Part shown: in pieces, positions 1 through 8,788 of the stretch
Layout of the letters: every line of letters starts with the position of its first letter
Numbering within the stretch: position 1 is the stretch's first letter
From: Nocardioides deserti
GTDB taxonomy: Bacteria; Actinomycetota; Actinomycetes; Propionibacteriales; Nocardioidaceae
DNA length: 64,000 nucleotides
Direction of reading: 5' to 3'
NCBI RefSeq assembly: GCF_014266025.1
Contig: NZ_JACMYC010000001.1
Span: 124,001 to 188,000, forward strand
Notes under the pieces: generated by a model
What the model saw: the letters and a program-made list of their open reading frames with translations, nothing else
What the model was told of the DNA's origin: nothing
The model's database searches: none
Made by a program: the position numbers and the translations under genes

Positions 1-1
1 C

Positions 2-1192
2 CACTCCGCGGCGTACGGCGTCATCACCTACTGGACCGCCTACCTCAAGGCGAACTACCCGGCCGAGTACATGGCGGCCCTGCTGACGTCGGCCAAGGAC
101 GACAAGGACAAGCTGGCGATCTACCTCAACGAGTGCCGCCGGATGAAGATCCAGGTGCTCCCGCCGGACGTGAACTCCTCCGCGCACGACTTCACGCCGG
201 TCGGCTCCGACATCCGCTTCGGTCTCACCGCGATCCGCAACGTCGGGGCGAACGTCGTCGACGGCATCGTGGCCGCCCGCGAGGAGAAGGGTCGCTACAC
301 CGACTTCAACGACTTCCTCGACAAGGTGCCGGCGCAGGTCTGCAACAAGCGGGTCATCGAGTCGCTGATCAAGGCCGGTGCGTTCGACGACCTCAAGCAC
401 CGGCGCCGTGCCCTGGTGGCGATCCACGAGACGGCCGTGGACCAGTACGTCGACATCAAGCGCAACGAGGCGATCGGCCAGGACTCGCTGTTCGGCGGCC
501 TCGACGACACCTCCGGCTTCGGCGTCTCGGTCGCGATCCCCGACATCGACGACTGGGACAAGATGACCCTGCTGGGCCACGAGCGGGAGATGCTCGGGCT
601 CTACGTCTCCGACCACCCGCTGCTCGGGCTGGAGCACGTGCTCTCCGACGGCACCGACTGCACCATCGGCCAGCTGATGCTCGACGAGGACCGCTCCGAC
701 GGCTCGCCGATCACCGTCAGCGGCCTGGTCACCTCGGTGCAGCGCAAGATCACCAAGCGCGGCGACGCCTGGGCGCTGATCACGCTCGAGGACCTCGACG
801 GCGCGATCGACGTGCTGCTGTTCCCCAGCGCCTACCAGCTGGCCAGCACCTACCTCACCGAGGACGCGATCCTCACCGTCAAGGGCCGGCTCTCGCGCAG
901 CAAGGACCAGCCGGAGATCCACGGGCAGGAGGTCACGGTCCCCGACATCTCCGAGGGTCCGTCCGGCCCGGTGGTGATCAAGGTGCCGCAGACCCGTGTC
1001 AACACCGACGTGGTGGCTCACCTCAAGGACGTGCTCTCCACCCATCCCGGCATGACCGAGGTGCACCTGCGCGTCCTCATGCGCGACAAGACCCTGGTCA
1101 TGCGCATCGGCGACCACCACCGGGTCACGCCGAGCCCTGCGCTCTTCGCCGACCTCAAGCAGCTGCTGGGGCCCGGGTGCCTGACCAGCTGA
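2..1192 (+). CDS. dnaE: DNA polymerase III alpha subunit, C-terminal part (5' truncated by window edge)
   Basis: The open frame enters from the left edge and gives the last 396 residues of the replicative polymerase catalytic subunit. The visible part starts in the finger/tandem helix-hairpin-helix region (IRFGLTAIRNVGANVV resembles the HhH that follows the palm and fingers) and continues into the OB-fold (ITVSGLVTSVQRKITKRG, then DGAIDVLLFPSAY), which binds single-stranded DNA. The catalytic palm and PHP domain lie outside the window. The frame has no break. The TGA overlaps the proposed GTG start of the next gene by 16 bases, so the two are probably co-transcribed. The order of domains matches DnaE1 rather than the error-prone DnaE2, but the catalytic half is not visible. 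Confidence 0.95.
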   Translation, partial: HSAAYGVITYWTAYLKANYPAEYMAALLTSAKDDKDKLAIYLNECRRMKIQVLPPDVNSSAHDFTPVGSDIRFGLTAIRNVGANVVDGIVAAREEKGRYTDFNDFLDKVPAQVCNKRVIESLIKAGAFDDLKHRRRALVAIHETAVDQYVDIKRNEAIGQDSLFGGLDDTSGFGVSVAIPDIDDWDKMTLLGHEREMLGLYVSDHPLLGLEHVLSDGTDCTIGQLMLDEDRSDGSPITVSGLVTSVQRKITKRGDAWALITLEDLDGAIDVLLFPSAYQLASTYLTEDAILTVKGRLSRSKDQPEIHGQEVTVPDISEGPSGPVVIKVPQTRVNTDVVAHLKDVLSTHPGMTEVHLRVLMRDKTLVMRIGDHHRVTPSPALFADLKQLLGPGCLTS

Positions 1193-1740
1193 CCGCGCCG
1201 GCCCGCACCGGGGTCGGGTCGTCGCCCCGGCGCTCGCCGGTGCTGGCGCTCGTCGCGCAGGCGCTCGCCGTGGTGGCGACCCTGGTGGTCGCCGGGCTGG
1301 TCGCGGCCGTGGTGTGGTTCCAGCTGTGGTCGCCGTCGACCGGCGTGGTCCAGGACGGCCGCTGGTTCCCGGACGAGGACGGTCTGCGCGCCGCGTTCTC
1401 CGGCACCGGCCTGTTCGTGCTCGTCGCGGTGCTGACCGGCTTCCTGGTCGGTGCGGTCACCGCGTTCCTCTTCGACCGCTCCGAGCTGCTCACCCTGGTC
1501 GCGACCCTCGTGGGTGCGGGGCTCGGCGGGTGGCTGATGCTCCGCCTGGGCCTCGAGTGGAGCCCGGCCGACCCCCAGGTGCTCGCGCGCACCGCCCCCG
1601 ACGGCACCGAGCTCGAGTCCGCGCTCGTCGTCGACCTGCCTCACGCCTGGCTCGCCCTCCCGGGCGGGGCGCTCGTCGGCATGGCGGTCGTCTTCCTCGT
1701 CACCACCAAGCGCGCCGTCGCCGGGACCGACCCGCACTGA
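1177..1740 (+). CDS. Small integral membrane protein, DUF2567-like
   Basis: A 187-residue protein with about four predicted membrane helices (near residues 19-41, 67-88, 92-113 and 155-178). A soluble loop lies between the third and fourth helix and contains PDGTELESALVVDLPHAWL. I chose the GTG inside the dnaE tail because the hydrophobic segment begins soon after it and no later start preserves the first helix. No catalytic motif is visible. Size, topology and the acidic/aliphatic loop resemble the actinobacterial DUF2567 family, but I cannot prove this by eye. It overlaps dnaE, so it may be translationally coupled. Function unknown. Confidence 0.7.
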   Translation: MPDQLTAPARTGVGSSPRRSPVLALVAQALAVVATLVVAGLVAAVVWFQLWSPSTGVVQDGRWFPDEDGLRAAFSGTGLFVLVAVLTGFLVGAVTAFLFDRSELLTLVATLVGAGLGGWLMLRLGLEWSPADPQVLARTAPDGTELESALVVDLPHAWLALPGGALVGMAVVFLVTTKRAVAGTDPH

Positions 1741-1742
1741 CG

Positions 1743-1784
1743 GTGCGGTACGCCGCGGTCAGCCGTGGCCGTGCCGTACCGCAC
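1743..1784. terminator. Bidirectional hairpin terminator
   Basis: A 10-bp perfect inverted repeat (GTGCGGTACG at 1743-1752 with CGTACCGCAC at 1775-1784) encloses a second stem (53-58 with 63-68 of the same block, loop TCAG). It sits between two convergent genes and lacks a clear T-run on either side, as is common for high-GC actinobacterial terminators. Confidence 0.65.
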
Positions 1785-1839
1785 GGTGCGCGCGGTCGCC
1801 CAGCCTGAGTCCTCCGTGACCGGCTCGCCGAGGCGGCGC

Positions 1840-2232
1840 TCAGCGGAGTCGCGGTGCGGCGACGTCCGGCGCCGGCCCGGGGACGCAGCTCACGCGCAGC
1901 CGAGGCGATCCGACGGGCGAGTCGAGGCAGGGACCGAGGGTCCGCGGCGGTCCGACGCGGAGGTCAGGCACCAGTTCGGGCACCAGCTCGGGCACCAGCT
2001 CGGGCATCGGCACGGGACGCGGAAGGTGCTCGGTGCGCCACCGCGGCATCGGCACCGGAGGACGGCCCGGGAGCATCAGGGGCATGCCCACCGGTCGGTC
2101 GTGGACGGGCGCAAGCCGAGCGAGCACGGGCGGTGCGTGCTCGACGTCGAGGGGCACGGCGGCGGCGCCGGGCGTCCAGGAGAGGACGGCGAGCAGGCCG
2201 GCTGCGGACGCGAGGAGACGGCGCGTGTTCAT
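1840..2232 (-). CDS. Putative secreted proline-rich protein
   Basis: A 130-residue protein whose N-terminus is a convincing signal peptide: MNTRR, a hydrophobic stretch to about residue 20, then GAAA as a likely cleavage site. The mature part is rich in Pro, Val, Leu and Arg and contains PELVPELVPELVPDL, encoded by three 12-base direct repeats. No known domain. The ATG was preferred to earlier in-frame codons because it starts exactly at the signal peptide and lies 8 bases behind an ECF-type promoter box (2241-2266, minus strand). It is divergent from the sigma-factor gene and probably belongs to its regulon. Short, low-complexity and unlike known families, so it could still be a spurious frame. 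Confidence 0.55.
   Translation of the reverse strand: MNTRRLLASAAGLLAVLSWTPGAAAVPLDVEHAPPVLARLAPVHDRPVGMPLMLPGRPPVPMPRWRTEHLPRPVPMPELVPELVPELVPDLRVGPPRTLGPCLDSPVGSPRLRVSCVPGPAPDVAAPRLR
1969..2004. repeat. Three 12-bp tandem repeats inside the Pro-rich gene
   Basis: CACCAGYTCGGG occurs three times head to tail (1969-1980, 1981-1992, 1993-2004), with one C/T difference. On the minus strand each unit encodes PELV. The repeat keeps frame, so unit number could vary without breaking the gene. Confidence 0.9.
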
Positions 2233-2240
2233 GCCGCTGG

Positions 2241-2266
2241 GACGGGTGGGCATGGTCGACGGTTCC
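2241..2266 (-). promoter_or_regulatory. ECF-type promoter for the secreted Pro-rich gene
   Basis: Reading the minus strand, GGAAC (2266-2262) and CGTC (2244-2241) are separated by 17 bases, the classic -35/-10 pattern of ECF sigma factors. The ATG begins 8 bases after CGTC, so the mRNA would be leaderless or nearly so. Confidence 0.6.
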
Positions 2267-2304
2267 GCCGCGATCTTCCGAGCAGAGATCCGGCCGGCTT
2301 CGAT

Positions 2305-2331
2305 GGAACCGGATGACGGCGCCACCTCGTC
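2305..2331 (+). promoter_or_regulatory. ECF-type promoter for the sigma-factor gene (autoregulation candidate)
   Basis: GGAAC (2305-2309) and CGTC (2328-2331) are 18 bases apart, one more than in the divergent promoter. A leader of about 25 bases follows, with AGGAG (2353-2357) five bases before the ATG. The matching boxes on both strands suggest that the sigma factor drives both genes. Confidence 0.55.
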
Positions 2332-2362
2332 GGACGAGGAGCGAGCACCGACAGGAGTACTG

Positions 2363-2860
2363 ATGGACGACGACGAGGACTTCTCCGCCTACGCCGACGC
2401 GCGTTGGAGCAACCTCGTGCGCTCCGCGGTCGTGCTCGGCTGCACCCTCGACGAAGCCCATGACCTCGCTCAGACGACGCTGCTGCGGTGCTACACGTCG
2501 TGGTCGCGAGTACGCCGTGCGGACGACCGCGACGCCTACGTGTATCGCATCCTGCTGAACTGCCACCGCGACAGCCGCCGCCGGCACTGGTGGGGCGAGC
2601 GGCCTACCGACACCCTGCCGGAGCAGGTCACGGCCGACCCGACCGGGGACGTCGACGCGGCGGACGCGGTCCGCCGCGCACTGGCCGACCTGTCACCGGC
2701 CCACCGCGAGGTCGTCGTCCTGCGCCATCTCGCTCAGCTGAGCGAGCAGCAGACCGCCACGGTCCTGGGCGTGGCGCCCGGCACGGTCAAGAGTCGCCTC
2801 GCGCGCGCGCTCGACCAGCTCGCCCGCTCACCGCACCTCGCCGAAGGACGCCAGCCGTGA
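2363..2860 (+). CDS. SigE-family (ECF-like) RNA polymerase sigma factor
   Basis: A 165-residue two-domain sigma factor. Region 2 lies at about residues 10-80 (LVRSAVVLGCTLDEAHDLAQ, later AYVYRILLNCHRDSRRR, which binds core RNAP and the -10 box). Region 4 lies at about 100-155 (LSPAHREVVVLRHLAQLSEQ, then a helix-turn-helix TATVLGVAPGTVKSRLARAL, which reads the -35 box). Length and the DFSAYADARWSNLVRSA start are typical of the actinobacterial SigE subfamily. The ATG at 2363 has AGGAG at ideal spacing; longer upstream frames overlap the promoter and the divergent gene. Its stop overlaps the GTG of the next gene by 3 bases, so that product is probably its partner. GGAAC/CGTC boxes on both strands upstream suggest autoregulation. 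Confidence 0.9.
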   Translation: MDDDEDFSAYADARWSNLVRSAVVLGCTLDEAHDLAQTTLLRCYTSWSRVRRADDRDAYVYRILLNCHRDSRRRHWWGERPTDTLPEQVTADPTGDVDAADAVRRALADLSPAHREVVVLRHLAQLSEQQTATVLGVAPGTVKSRLARALDQLARSPHLAEGRQP

Positions 2861-3753
2861 ACGATCAGACCCCCGACCTGCTCGACCGGATGCTCGCCGA
2901 CCTGCCGGTCCGTCCAGCTCCCGTGGACGGCTTGCTGCGCGCCGGTCAGAGGGCGCGGCATCGCCGCCGCACCGTCGCCGTGGCGGGGGCCGCCGCCGCG
3001 ACCGCGTTGGTGGTCGCGGGGATGACGATCGGCCTCGGAGGTCCCGCCGACCACGTTGTCGACGGCCCGGCCGCGCCGTCGAGCACGAGACCGGTGAACC
3101 TGCCGACCAACGGCTGGGAGCCGGGAGACATCTCGGAGCTGGCGCTGATGTCCGGCGTGCTCGGGCTGGACGACGAGGGTTGCGTCGTCCTCGACCACGC
3201 CGGCGACGGCCCACCCACCTACGCCACCTGGCCAGCGGGGTACACCGCCATGGTCGATGCGGACGGCGCGGTCCGCCTCCACGACGCCGCGGGGGACGAG
3301 GTCGCCCGCCAGGGCCAGCGCGTCCGGATGGGAGGCGGCTTCGGGTCCGGCACCGGCGACCCGCACCCGTGCCTGCCGTCCGGGGCGGAGGTGTTCCACG
3401 TCCAGTCCGACGTCGCGGTCTCCCCGCGGACGGCGGCGGGGGGCCCGGACGCGGCCGGCGACGACGGTCCGAGCCCACTGCTCGACGGCGCCGGGAACGA
3501 GCGGCTCCCGTTCGGAGCGACGGCAGAGGTGGTCGTGTACGCCCACTGCGGCCTGCGCTTTGCCAGGATCGACGGGGCGCTCTGGGAGACCGAGCCGGTC
3601 GGCAACGGCTCGTCCCCGACGGGCGGTGACCTGCTCCGCGGCACCGCCAGCCGAACTTCTGCTGACCGGGCCGTCTTCACCTATGCCGGCCTCGACGAGC
3701 CCGTGGTCTTCCGACCGGCGGGCGAGCCGGACCCCGACTTCGTCTGTTACTGA
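2857..3753 (+). CDS. Single-pass membrane protein paired with the sigma factor (candidate anti-sigma)
   Basis: A 298-residue protein with an N-terminal cytoplasmic segment of about 37 residues (NDQTPDLLDRMLADLPVRP, then an Arg/His-rich patch), one membrane helix at about residues 39-58 and an extracellular domain of about 230 residues. The GTG start overlaps the sigma-factor stop, implying translational coupling. There is no zinc-type anti-sigma motif (HxxxCxxC) in the short cytoplasmic part, so an anti-sigma role is inferred from position and topology only. The exterior domain has three cysteines (around GCVV, CLPSG and a terminal CY) that could form disulfides. The family is not recognised beyond its frequent place behind SigE-type factors. 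Confidence 0.75.
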   Translation: MNDQTPDLLDRMLADLPVRPAPVDGLLRAGQRARHRRRTVAVAGAAAATALVVAGMTIGLGGPADHVVDGPAAPSSTRPVNLPTNGWEPGDISELALMSGVLGLDDEGCVVLDHAGDGPPTYATWPAGYTAMVDADGAVRLHDAAGDEVARQGQRVRMGGGFGSGTGDPHPCLPSGAEVFHVQSDVAVSPRTAAGGPDAAGDDGPSPLLDGAGNERLPFGATAEVVVYAHCGLRFARIDGALWETEPVGNGSSPTGGDLLRGTASRTSADRAVFTYAGLDEPVVFRPAGEPDPDFVCY

Positions 3754-3795
3754 GCCCCGGCAGGTTCGTGCTCCGACCCGCGCGACCGCCGGCGC

Positions 3796-4290
3796 TCAGC
3801 GGGCGATCGGTGCGACGACGGCCGCGGTGGTCCCGACCAGGTCGGCGGGGGAGAGGCCGAGGTCGAGCCCACGCCGACCGCCGGAGACGTAGACGGTCGG
3901 GTGCTCGAGCGCGGTCGCGTCGACGACGGTCGGGTGTGGGCGCTTCTGGCCGACCGGGGAGATCCCGCCGGCGACGTACCCCGTCGCGCGCTCGGCCGCG
4001 GACACGTCGGCCATCGCCGCCTTGCTCCCGCCGAGGGCGCGCGCGAGGGCCTTGAGGTCGAGCTGGCGGTCGACCGGCACGATGCCCACGGCGAGCCTGC
4101 CGTCGACGTTCGCCATCAGCGTCTTGAACACGCAGGCCGGGTCGAGCCCGAGCGCCTCGGCCGCCTCGAGCCCGAAGGAGGCCGCGCGGGGGTCGTGGTC
4201 GTACTCGTGGGTCGTGAACGCGATCCCCGCCGCGGTGAGCGCGACGGTCGCGGGGGTTCCGCCGGCGCGGGCGGCCTTCTTCTTCGCCAT
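3796..4290 (-). CDS. ybaK: Cys-tRNA(Pro)/aminoacyl-tRNA deacylase, YbaK family
   Basis: A 164-residue YbaK/EbsC-fold protein that hydrolyses mischarged Cys-tRNA(Pro) in the cytoplasm. Visible family marks: ACVFKTLMANVDG with the conserved Lys, and GGISPVGQKRPHPTVVD, the GGxSPxGQK signature. Length is normal. The start ATG is preceded by CGAGGAA on the minus strand. Its start is 23 bases from the end of the LON-domain gene, which lies upstream on the same strand, so the two probably form a small operon. No missing residue seen. Confidence 0.93.
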   Translation of the reverse strand: MAKKKAARAGGTPATVALTAAGIAFTTHEYDHDPRAASFGLEAAEALGLDPACVFKTLMANVDGRLAVGIVPVDRQLDLKALARALGGSKAAMADVSAAERATGYVAGGISPVGQKRPHPTVVDATALEHPTVYVSGGRRGLDLGLSPADLVGTTAAVVAPIAR

Positions 4291-4313
4291 GGTTCCTCGA
4301 GTGTCGGGGCCTG

Positions 4314-4979
4314 CTAGTTCGGGGACCAGCGGGTCCGCGCGACGTCGGTGGCCGGCAGGGACGGGATGACGTTCATCGCGCGCAGCTCGGTGCGGAGGAG
4401 GTCGGTGACGAGCACGAGCCGCTCCTCGGCGTCCTCGGCCTCCAGCAGCATCTGCCGCTCGGGCATGGGCAGGGGAGCGCAGGCAGCCAGCGTCCAGGAG
4501 AGGTACGACGGGTCGCGCGGCAGCGTGCCGTCGTAGGGGTCGGCGCGGATCTCGGTGAGCGCCGCCCGGTAGGCCACGAACGTCGCCCGCGCCTGCTCCA
4601 GCAGCTCGTCGGGCACCGGCTTGGTCGGCTCGGGCCGGTCGACGACGTGGCCGACCGGGAACAGCCCGGTGGAATCGAGGTGGTCGAGCTCGATGCGGTC
4701 CAGCCCGACCGCGACGACGTCGAAGGAGCCGTCGGGGTGGGGCTCGACCTCGGTGAGCTGCACGCGCACGCCGATCCGGTAGAGCGACTGCGCGCCGTGG
4801 TCGCCGACCTCGTAGCCCTCCCGGATGGCGACCGACCCGAAGACGCGCTCGGCAGGGTCCTCGACGCGCAGCAGGTGGTGGACCATCGCGCGGTAGCGGT
4901 CCTCGAAGACGGTCAGCGGCACGCTGACGCCGGGGAAGAGCACCGCGTTGAGCGGGAACATCGGCAGCGTGTCGGTCAC
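4314..4979 (-). CDS. LON peptidase substrate-binding domain protein
   Basis: A 221-residue stand-alone LON N-terminal (substrate-binding/PUA-like) domain: [19 protein letters not shown] is the family opening, followed by [10 protein letters not shown] and [12 protein letters not shown]. There is no AAA+ or Ser-Lys protease part. Such proteins are common in actinobacteria and their role is not established; binding of unfolded proteins is inferred from the domain. The GTG start at 4979 was chosen because the domain begins right there and a TAGGTT box ends 7 bases upstream, the leaderless pattern seen repeatedly in this window. It is divergent from hisD. Confidence 0.88.
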   Translation of the reverse strand: MTDTLPMFPLNAVLFPGVSVPLTVFEDRYRAMVHHLLRVEDPAERVFGSVAIREGYEVGDHGAQSLYRIGVRVQLTEVEPHPDGSFDVVAVGLDRIELDHLDSTGLFPVGHVVDRPEPTKPVPDELLEQARATFVAYRAALTEIRADPYDGTLPRDPSYLSWTLAACAPLPMPERQMLLEAEDAEERLVLVTDLLRTELRAMNVIPSLPATDVARTRWSPN

Positions 4980-4986
4980 GGGACCC

Positions 4987-4992
4987 AACCTA
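4987..4992 (-). promoter_or_regulatory. -10 box, leaderless promoter of the LON-domain gene
   Basis: TAGGTT on the minus strand ends 7 bases before the GTG start. The position predicts transcription beginning at or next to the start codon. Confidence 0.6.
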
Positions 4993-5054
4993 GTGCGACG
5001 AGGGTGGGTGGTCCGGCGGGCGTCGCCGGTTCGAGGCGGCACCGGCCGCGAACG

Positions 5055-5060
5055 TAGGAT
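5055..5060 (+). promoter_or_regulatory. -10 box, leaderless promoter of the his operon
   Basis: TAGGAT ends 7 bases before the hisD ATG, and no Shine-Dalgarno fits between. The first gene of the histidine operon is therefore probably translated from a leaderless mRNA. No His-rich leader peptide or T-box is visible upstream. Confidence 0.65.
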
Positions 5061-5067
5061 CGGCCCC

Positions 5068-6366
5068 ATGATCCGCCGCATCGACCTGCGCGGGACCGAG
5101 GGTCCCGTCGACTACCGCGACGTCGTCCCGAGGGCCGACTTCGACGTCGAGGCAGCGGTGCCCGCGGTGCATGCGATCTGCGAGGCGGTGCGCACCCGCG
5201 GCGTCGACGCGATCAAGGAGTACGCGCGCCAGTTCGACGGCGTCGAGCTCGACGAGCTGCGCGTGCCGGCCGGAGCCACCACCGAGGCGCTCGAGCGCCT
5301 CGACCCCGCCATCCGCGCGGCGCTGGAGGAGTCCGTCCGCCGGCTCCGCGCGACCTGCGAGGCCGAGCTGGAGCGCGACGCCGTCACCGACCTCGGCCCC
5401 GGCGCGCGGGTGACCCACCGCAAGGTGCCGATCCGCCGCGTCGGCCTCTACGTCCCCGGCGGCCTCGCGCCGTTGGTCTCCAGCGTGCTGATGAACGTCG
5501 TGCCCGCCCAGGTCGCCGGCGTCGAGTCGATCGCGCTGGCCTCCCCGCCGCAGAAGGACTTCGGCGGGCAGGTCCACCCGACGATCCTGGCGGCGTGCGC
5601 CCTGCTCGGCGTCGACGAGGTGTACGCCGTCGGCGGCGCCCAGGCGATCGCGATGTTCGCCTACGGCACCGGCCCGTGCGAGCGGGTCGACCTGGTCACC
5701 GGTCCGGGCAACATCTACACCGTCACCGCCAAGCGACTGCTCAAGGGCCAGGTGGGCATCGACTCCGAGGCCGGCCCGACGGAGATCGCGATCCTCGCCG
5801 ACGACACCGCCGACGCGGCGTACGTCGCCGCCGACCTGGTCAGCCAGGCCGAGCACGACCCGCTGGCCGGCGCCGTGCTGGTCACGCCGTCCGAGCGGCT
5901 CGCCGCCGCGGTCGAGGCCGAGCTGGACGGCCAGGTCCTCGCCGCCAAGCACAGCGAGCGCATCCGCACCGCGCTGACCGGCCCGCAGTCGGGCGTCGTG
6001 CTCGTCGAGGACCTCGAGCAGGGGCTCGACGTGGTGAACGCCTACGCTGCCGAGCACCTCGAGATCCACACCGAGGACGCGGCCGGGTGGGCCGCGCGCG
6101 TGCGCAACGCCGGCGCGATCTTCGTCGGGCCGCACGCGCCGGTGAGCCTGGGCGACTACTGCGCCGGCTCCAACCACGTGCTGCCGACCGGCGGCTGCGC
6201 CTGCCACTCCTCGGGGCTCTCGGTGCGCGCGTTCACCAAGTCGGTGCACGTCGTGGACTACAGCCGCGACGCGCTGGCCGAGGTGGCCGACCACGTCGTG
6301 ACGCTGGCCGAGGCCGAGGACCTGCCGGGCCACGGGGCCGCGGTGCGCGTCCGGTTCCAGGACTGA
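5068..6366 (+). CDS. hisD: Histidinol dehydrogenase
   Basis: A 432-residue enzyme that oxidises L-histidinol to L-histidine in two NAD+-dependent steps, the last reactions of the pathway. Diagnostic stretches: RVGLYVPGG near residue 127 (NAD-binding start), [31 protein letters not shown] from residue 232, and [19 protein letters not shown] followed by a Ser/His-rich zinc/active-site tail. Length is normal and the frame is intact. The ATG at 5068 follows a leaderless-type TAGGAT box. It is the first gene of hisD-C-B-H-priA-F, with a 10-base gap to hisC. Confidence 0.97.
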   Translation: MIRRIDLRGTEGPVDYRDVVPRADFDVEAAVPAVHAICEAVRTRGVDAIKEYARQFDGVELDELRVPAGATTEALERLDPAIRAALEESVRRLRATCEAELERDAVTDLGPGARVTHRKVPIRRVGLYVPGGLAPLVSSVLMNVVPAQVAGVESIALASPPQKDFGGQVHPTILAACALLGVDEVYAVGGAQAIAMFAYGTGPCERVDLVTGPGNIYTVTAKRLLKGQVGIDSEAGPTEIAILADDTADAAYVAADLVSQAEHDPLAGAVLVTPSERLAAAVEAELDGQVLAAKHSERIRTALTGPQSGVVLVEDLEQGLDVVNAYAAEHLEIHTEDAAGWAARVRNAGAIFVGPHAPVSLGDYCAGSNHVLPTGGCACHSSGLSVRAFTKSVHVVDYSRDALAEVADHVVTLAEAEDLPGHGAAVRVRFQD

Positions 6367-6376
6367 CGGGACCGCC

Positions 6377-7492
6377 ATGACCTTCCCCCCGATCCGGGAG
6401 GAGCTGCGCGGCCTCGAGCCCTACGGCGCCCCCCAGCTGGACGTGCCGGTCCAGCTCAACACCAACGAGAACCCCTACGGCCCCTCCGAGGCCTGCGTCG
6501 CCGACATCGCGGCGTCGGTCGCGGAGGCCGCCCGGGGGCTGCACCGCTACCCCGACCGCGAGCACGTCGCGCTGCGCACCGCGCTGGCGGACTACCTGTC
6601 GCAGGACACCCCGCACGGGGTCGCGGTCGAGCAGGTGTGGGCGGCCAACGGCTCCAACGAGGTGATGCTGCAGCTGCTGCAGGCCTTCGGCGGTCCGGGC
6701 CGCTCGGCGCTGAGCTTCGCGCCGACGTACTCGATGTATCCCGAGTACGCCCGCGACACCTCCACCGCCTGGGTGCAGGGACGCCGCGCCGACGACTTCT
6801 CCCTCGACCTCGACGCGGCCGCAGCGCTGGTGCGCGAGCACCGGCCGAGCGTCGTGCTGCTGCCCTCGCCGAACAACCCGACCGGCACCGCGCTGCCGCC
6901 CGAGGCGGTCACGGTGCTGTGCGAGGCGGCGGCGTCCTACGAGCCGCAGGGCCTGGTCGTGGTGGACGAGGCGTACGGCGAGTTCCGTCGCGCCGGCGTC
7001 CCGAGCGCGCTCGAGCTGCTGCCCACCCACCGCAACCTGGTCGTCACCCGCACGATGAGCAAGGCGTTCGCCGCCGCCGGGCTGCGGCTGGGCTACCTCG
7101 CCGCGGACCCGGCGATCTGCGACGCGATCCGCGTGGTGCGCCTGCCGTACCACCTCTCCGCCGTCACCCAGGCCGCCGCCCTCGCGGCGCTGCGGCACGC
7201 ACCCGAGCTGCTCGGGAAGGTCGACGAGCTGCGCGCCGAGCGGGACCGCACCGTCACCTGGCTGCGCGAGCAGGGCCTGCAGGTCGCCGACAGCGACGCG
7301 AACTTCGTGCTGTTCGGGACCTTCGTGGACCGCCATGCTGTGTGGCAGGGCCTGCTCGACCGGGGCGTGCTGGTCCGCGAGGTGGGTCCGGACGGCTGGC
7401 TCCGCGTCTCGGTCGGAACACCCGACGAGATGGATGCGTTCAAGCACGCGATGACCGACGTACTGATCCAGCCGATGGAGGAGAAGCGATGA
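6377..7492 (+). CDS. hisC: Histidinol-phosphate aminotransferase
   Basis: A 371-residue class I/II PLP aminotransferase that converts imidazole acetol phosphate plus glutamate to histidinol phosphate. The PLP lysine is K229 in [19 protein letters not shown]. Other marks: [11 protein letters not shown] near the N-terminus (substrate loop), [13 protein letters not shown], and [12 protein letters not shown] near the end with the phosphate-binding Arg. Its TGA overlaps the ATG of hisB by 4 bases, so translation is coupled. No abnormality. Confidence 0.96.
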   Translation: MTFPPIREELRGLEPYGAPQLDVPVQLNTNENPYGPSEACVADIAASVAEAARGLHRYPDREHVALRTALADYLSQDTPHGVAVEQVWAANGSNEVMLQLLQAFGGPGRSALSFAPTYSMYPEYARDTSTAWVQGRRADDFSLDLDAAAALVREHRPSVVLLPSPNNPTGTALPPEAVTVLCEAAASYEPQGLVVVDEAYGEFRRAGVPSALELLPTHRNLVVTRTMSKAFAAAGLRLGYLAADPAICDAIRVVRLPYHLSAVTQAAALAALRHAPELLGKVDELRAERDRTVTWLREQGLQVADSDANFVLFGTFVDRHAVWQGLLDRGVLVREVGPDGWLRVSVGTPDEMDAFKHAMTDVLIQPMEEKR

Positions 7493-8097
7493 GCCGGACC
7501 GCACGGATCGAGCGCCAGACCAGCGAGTCCAAGGTGCTCGTCGAGGTCGACCTCGACGGCTCGGGCCGGCACGACGTCTCCACCGGCATCGGCTTCTACG
7601 ACCACATGCTCACCGCGTTCGCGCGGCACAGCCTGGTCGACCTGACGGTCCAGTCCGAGGGCGACCACTGGATCGACGCCCACCACACCACCGAGGACAC
7701 CGCGATCGCGCTCGGGCAGGCGCTGCGCCAGGCGCTCGGCGACAAGGTCGGCATCCGCCGGTTCGGCGACGCCACCGTGCCGCTCGACGAGGCGCTCGTC
7801 CACGCGGTCGTCGACGTCTCCGGGCGGCCGTACTGCGTGCACACCGGTGAGCCGGAGGGGCAGCAGTACGTGCAGCTCGGCGGGTCGACGCCGGCGTACC
7901 TCGGCTCGCTGACCCAGCACGTCTTCGAGTCGATCGCCTTCCACGGCCACTTCGCCCTGCACGTGCGCGTGCTGGCCGGCCGCGAGCCGCACCACATCGT
8001 CGAGACGCAGTTCAAGGCGTTCGCGCGTGCCTTCCGCGACGCCGTCGCGCTCGACCCGCGGGAGACGGGCATCCCGTCGACCAAGGGTGCCCTGTGA
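7489..8097 (+). CDS. hisB: Imidazoleglycerol-phosphate dehydratase
   Basis: A 202-residue monofunctional IGP dehydratase making imidazole acetol phosphate. It has the two His-rich manganese-binding motifs characteristic of the fold: [13 protein letters not shown] with [17 protein letters not shown] in the first half, and [12 protein letters not shown] with [19 protein letters not shown] in the second. There is no histidinol-phosphate phosphatase domain, as expected in actinobacteria. The ATG at 7489 overlaps the hisC stop, and the TGA overlaps the GTG of hisH. A much longer in-frame extension upstream exists but is only the shadow of hisC. Confidence 0.97.
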   Translation: MSRTARIERQTSESKVLVEVDLDGSGRHDVSTGIGFYDHMLTAFARHSLVDLTVQSEGDHWIDAHHTTEDTAIALGQALRQALGDKVGIRRFGDATVPLDEALVHAVVDVSGRPYCVHTGEPEGQQYVQLGGSTPAYLGSLTQHVFESIAFHGHFALHVRVLAGREPHHIVETQFKAFARAFRDAVALDPRETGIPSTKGAL

Positions 8098-8729
8098 CGG
8101 GTCCGAAGGTCGCTGTCCTCGACTACGGGTCGGGCAACCTCCGCTCGGCCGTGCGCGCGGTCGAGCGCGCCGGCGCCGACGTCGAGCTGACCTCCGACTT
8201 CGACACCTGCCTGGCCGCCGACGGCCTGCTGGTCCCCGGTGTCGGCGCGTTCGCCGCCTGCATGGAGGGCCTGCGCGCGGTCAAGGGCGACCGGCTCATC
8301 GGGCGCCGGCTCGCGGGCGGCCGCCCGGTGCTCGGCATCTGCGTGGGCATGCAGATCCTGTTCGGCCGCGGCGTCGAGCACGGCATCGAGACCGACGGCT
8401 GCGACGAGTGGCCCGGCGTGGTGGAGCGGCTCCAGGCGCCGGTCGTGCCGCACATGGGTTGGAACACCGTCGACGTGGCGGAGGGGTCGACGCTCTTCTC
8501 CGGCATCGAGGACGAGCGCTTCTACTTCGTGCACTCCTACGGCGTGCGCGACTGGACGCTGGTCACCAACGACCGGACCCGGGCGCCGCTGGTGACCTGG
8601 GCCGAGCACGGTGGCGACCGCTTCGTCGCTGCCGTCGAGAACGGCCCGCTCGCGGCAACCCAGTTCCACCCCGAGAAGTCCGGCGACGCCGGCGCGGCGC
8701 TGTTCCGCAACTGGGTCGCCTCGCTCTGA
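8094..8729 (+). CDS. hisH: Imidazole glycerol phosphate synthase, glutaminase subunit
   Basis: A 211-residue class I glutamine amidotransferase that hydrolyses glutamine and channels ammonia to HisF. The catalytic triad is visible: C83 in [12 protein letters not shown], and H192 with E194 in [10 protein letters not shown]. The N-terminus [14 protein letters not shown] is typical. The GTG start overlaps the hisB TGA by 4 bases. A 59-base gap separates it from priA; the other his junctions show overlaps or only 10 bases. Confidence 0.96.
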   Translation: MTGPKVAVLDYGSGNLRSAVRAVERAGADVELTSDFDTCLAADGLLVPGVGAFAACMEGLRAVKGDRLIGRRLAGGRPVLGICVGMQILFGRGVEHGIETDGCDEWPGVVERLQAPVVPHMGWNTVDVAEGSTLFSGIEDERFYFVHSYGVRDWTLVTNDRTRAPLVTWAEHGGDRFVAAVENGPLAATQFHPEKSGDAGAALFRNWVASL

Positions 8730-8788
8730 GCCGCGGCCCGACCCCGTCGTACCCCGTCCTCCGTCCCCGCCCTGCCAGGAAGAAGTCC

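Noticed and set aside
133..1176. Long Arg-rich frame running before the DUF2567-like gene
   Set aside because: It is the out-of-frame shadow of dnaE; the composition (Arg/Pro/Gly strings) is typical of such shadows. Only the part from 1177 is kept.
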